From Carboxylicivirga sediminis (GTDB taxonomy: Bacteria > Bacteroidota > Bacteroidia > Bacteroidales > Marinilabiliaceae), in assembly GCF_018156225.1 (NCBI RefSeq), contig NZ_JAGTAR010000004.1, forward strand, positions 1 to 64,000: DNA of 64,000 bases, read 5' to 3'. Both the position numbers and the translations under genes were made by a program. Below, one piece after another: positions 63,628 to 64,000 of this stretch; within the stretch, counting starts at the first letter, position 1, and each line of letters starts with the position of its first letter. The notes below the pieces were generated by a model. It was given only the letters and a program-made list of their open reading frames with translations, searched no databases and was not told where the DNA came from.

Positions 63628-64000
63628 ATGAGTCAATCATTATCTATGGCAGGTAATCTATCGGAAAAAAAAGAATCTACGCTAAGTGGCATTTGGCTTT
63701 TTATATTTATTGAGTTACTCCTATTTGCAGGTCTGTTTCTGTTATATGGAGTTTACAGGTATAAAAATCCGGTAGCTTTTGACCTGGCAGCAGGTGAGTT
63801 AAGTATCACATCAGGTGTGCTGAATACCATCATTATCCTTGGGGCGAGCCTCGGTATGGCGTATTCATCAGTAGCCATACGTAAAGGCAATAAGATGGCA
63901 ACCCTATTCTGGTTATTGACAACGCTGTTTATCGGATTTATGTTTTTGGTGAATCGCTATTTTGAGTGGAAAGGAAGAATTGATTTTGGCTTCTTTCCGG
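63628..64000 (+). CDS. Heme-copper oxidase subunit III, N-terminal part
   Basis: An open frame starts at the ATG at 63628 and runs past the window end, so it is truncated here (124 residues visible). The residues show a soluble N-terminus and three hydrophobic helices with I-W-L-F-I-F-I-E-L-L-L-F-A-G-L-F, then L-N-T-I-I-I-L-G-A-S and N-R-Y-F-E-W. This is the pattern of cytochrome c oxidase subunit III and NorE-type proteins; W-L-F-I-F-x-E and the E-L-L-L-F segment are telling. It could partner with the act complex encoded about 8.5 kb upstream. Which oxidase type it belongs to cannot be decided from the part seen. Confidence 0.85.
   Translation, partial: MSQSLSMAGNLSEKKESTLSGIWLFIFIELLLFAGLFLLYGVYRYKNPVAFDLAAGELSITSGVLNTIIILGASLGMAYSSVAIRKGNKMATLFWLLTTLFIGFMFLVNRYFEWKGRIDFGFFP

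Noticed and set aside
1-64000. CRISPR arrays, insertion sequences, prophage genes, rRNA genes
   Set aside because: I looked for evenly spaced direct repeats, transposase motifs, phage structural genes and rRNA sequences and saw none.

Overview
This window is a chromosomal segment of a Bacteroidota bacterium. The evidence is a SusC/SusD pair with an ECF sigma factor and FecR, an alternative complex III (act) respiratory operon, TTTG/TAnnTTTG-type promoters, almost no Shine-Dalgarno sites, type B L31, and the gene order rsfS-ftsH-LUD-cdsA-psd. The aerobic respiratory genes plus a uronate-utilisation locus suggest an environmental, Marinilabiliales-like organism. That placement is inference.

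Region 1 (1-26.4 kb) is a polysaccharide utilisation locus. It opens with the end of a KDPG aldolase gene, a hexuronate-type MFS carrier, kduI, kduD and a DUF4861 protein, which together suggest breakdown of uronic acids to KDPG. A divergent ECF sigma gene faces a fecR-susC-susD block; SusC has an N-terminal STN domain, so surface signalling is likely. Downstream lie an unclassified (alpha/alpha)6-type lipoprotein, two GH97 enzymes flanking a second unclassified six-hairpin enzyme, and a GH63/GH37-like lipoprotein between two paralogous lipoproteins. A GH115 alpha-glucuronidase-type enzyme closes the locus. The two paralogues each join a PEGA domain to a conserved HEWLH(T) motif and are the most novel element here. 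The target is probably a glucuronate-containing, alpha-linked-sugar-decorated polysaccharide. No polysaccharide lyase or GH88/GH105 gene is visible in the window.

Region 2 (26.5-46.9 kb) is mixed core and accessory sequence: a CoA-transferase, a DUF6146-like lipoprotein, an EamA transporter with a structured leader, a lipoprotein of unknown function and a large ABCG-type transporter fused to N-terminal sensory-looking domains. It continues with a polyferredoxin/DUF362 redox pair, tRNA-His with an odd acceptor stem, an AlkD-like protein, a class V aminotransferase-fold enzyme, a GNAT-like protein, L31, a GlmU-like protein, Lon, an ADP-ribosylglycohydrolase and an AI-2E family membrane protein.

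Region 3 (47-55.1 kb) is the actABCD-F-E operon of alternative complex III, a quinol:electron-acceptor oxidoreductase. A heme-copper oxidase subunit III gene starts at 63628 and runs off the window.

Region 4 (55.2-63.4 kb) holds housekeeping genes: a SPOR-like membrane protein, a NUDIX hydrolase, pyrE, an SRPBCC protein, birA, rsfS, ftsH, a LUD-domain gene, cdsA and psd. No insertion sequence, CRISPR array, rRNA or prophage was seen. All family assignments come from reading motifs; no database search was run.
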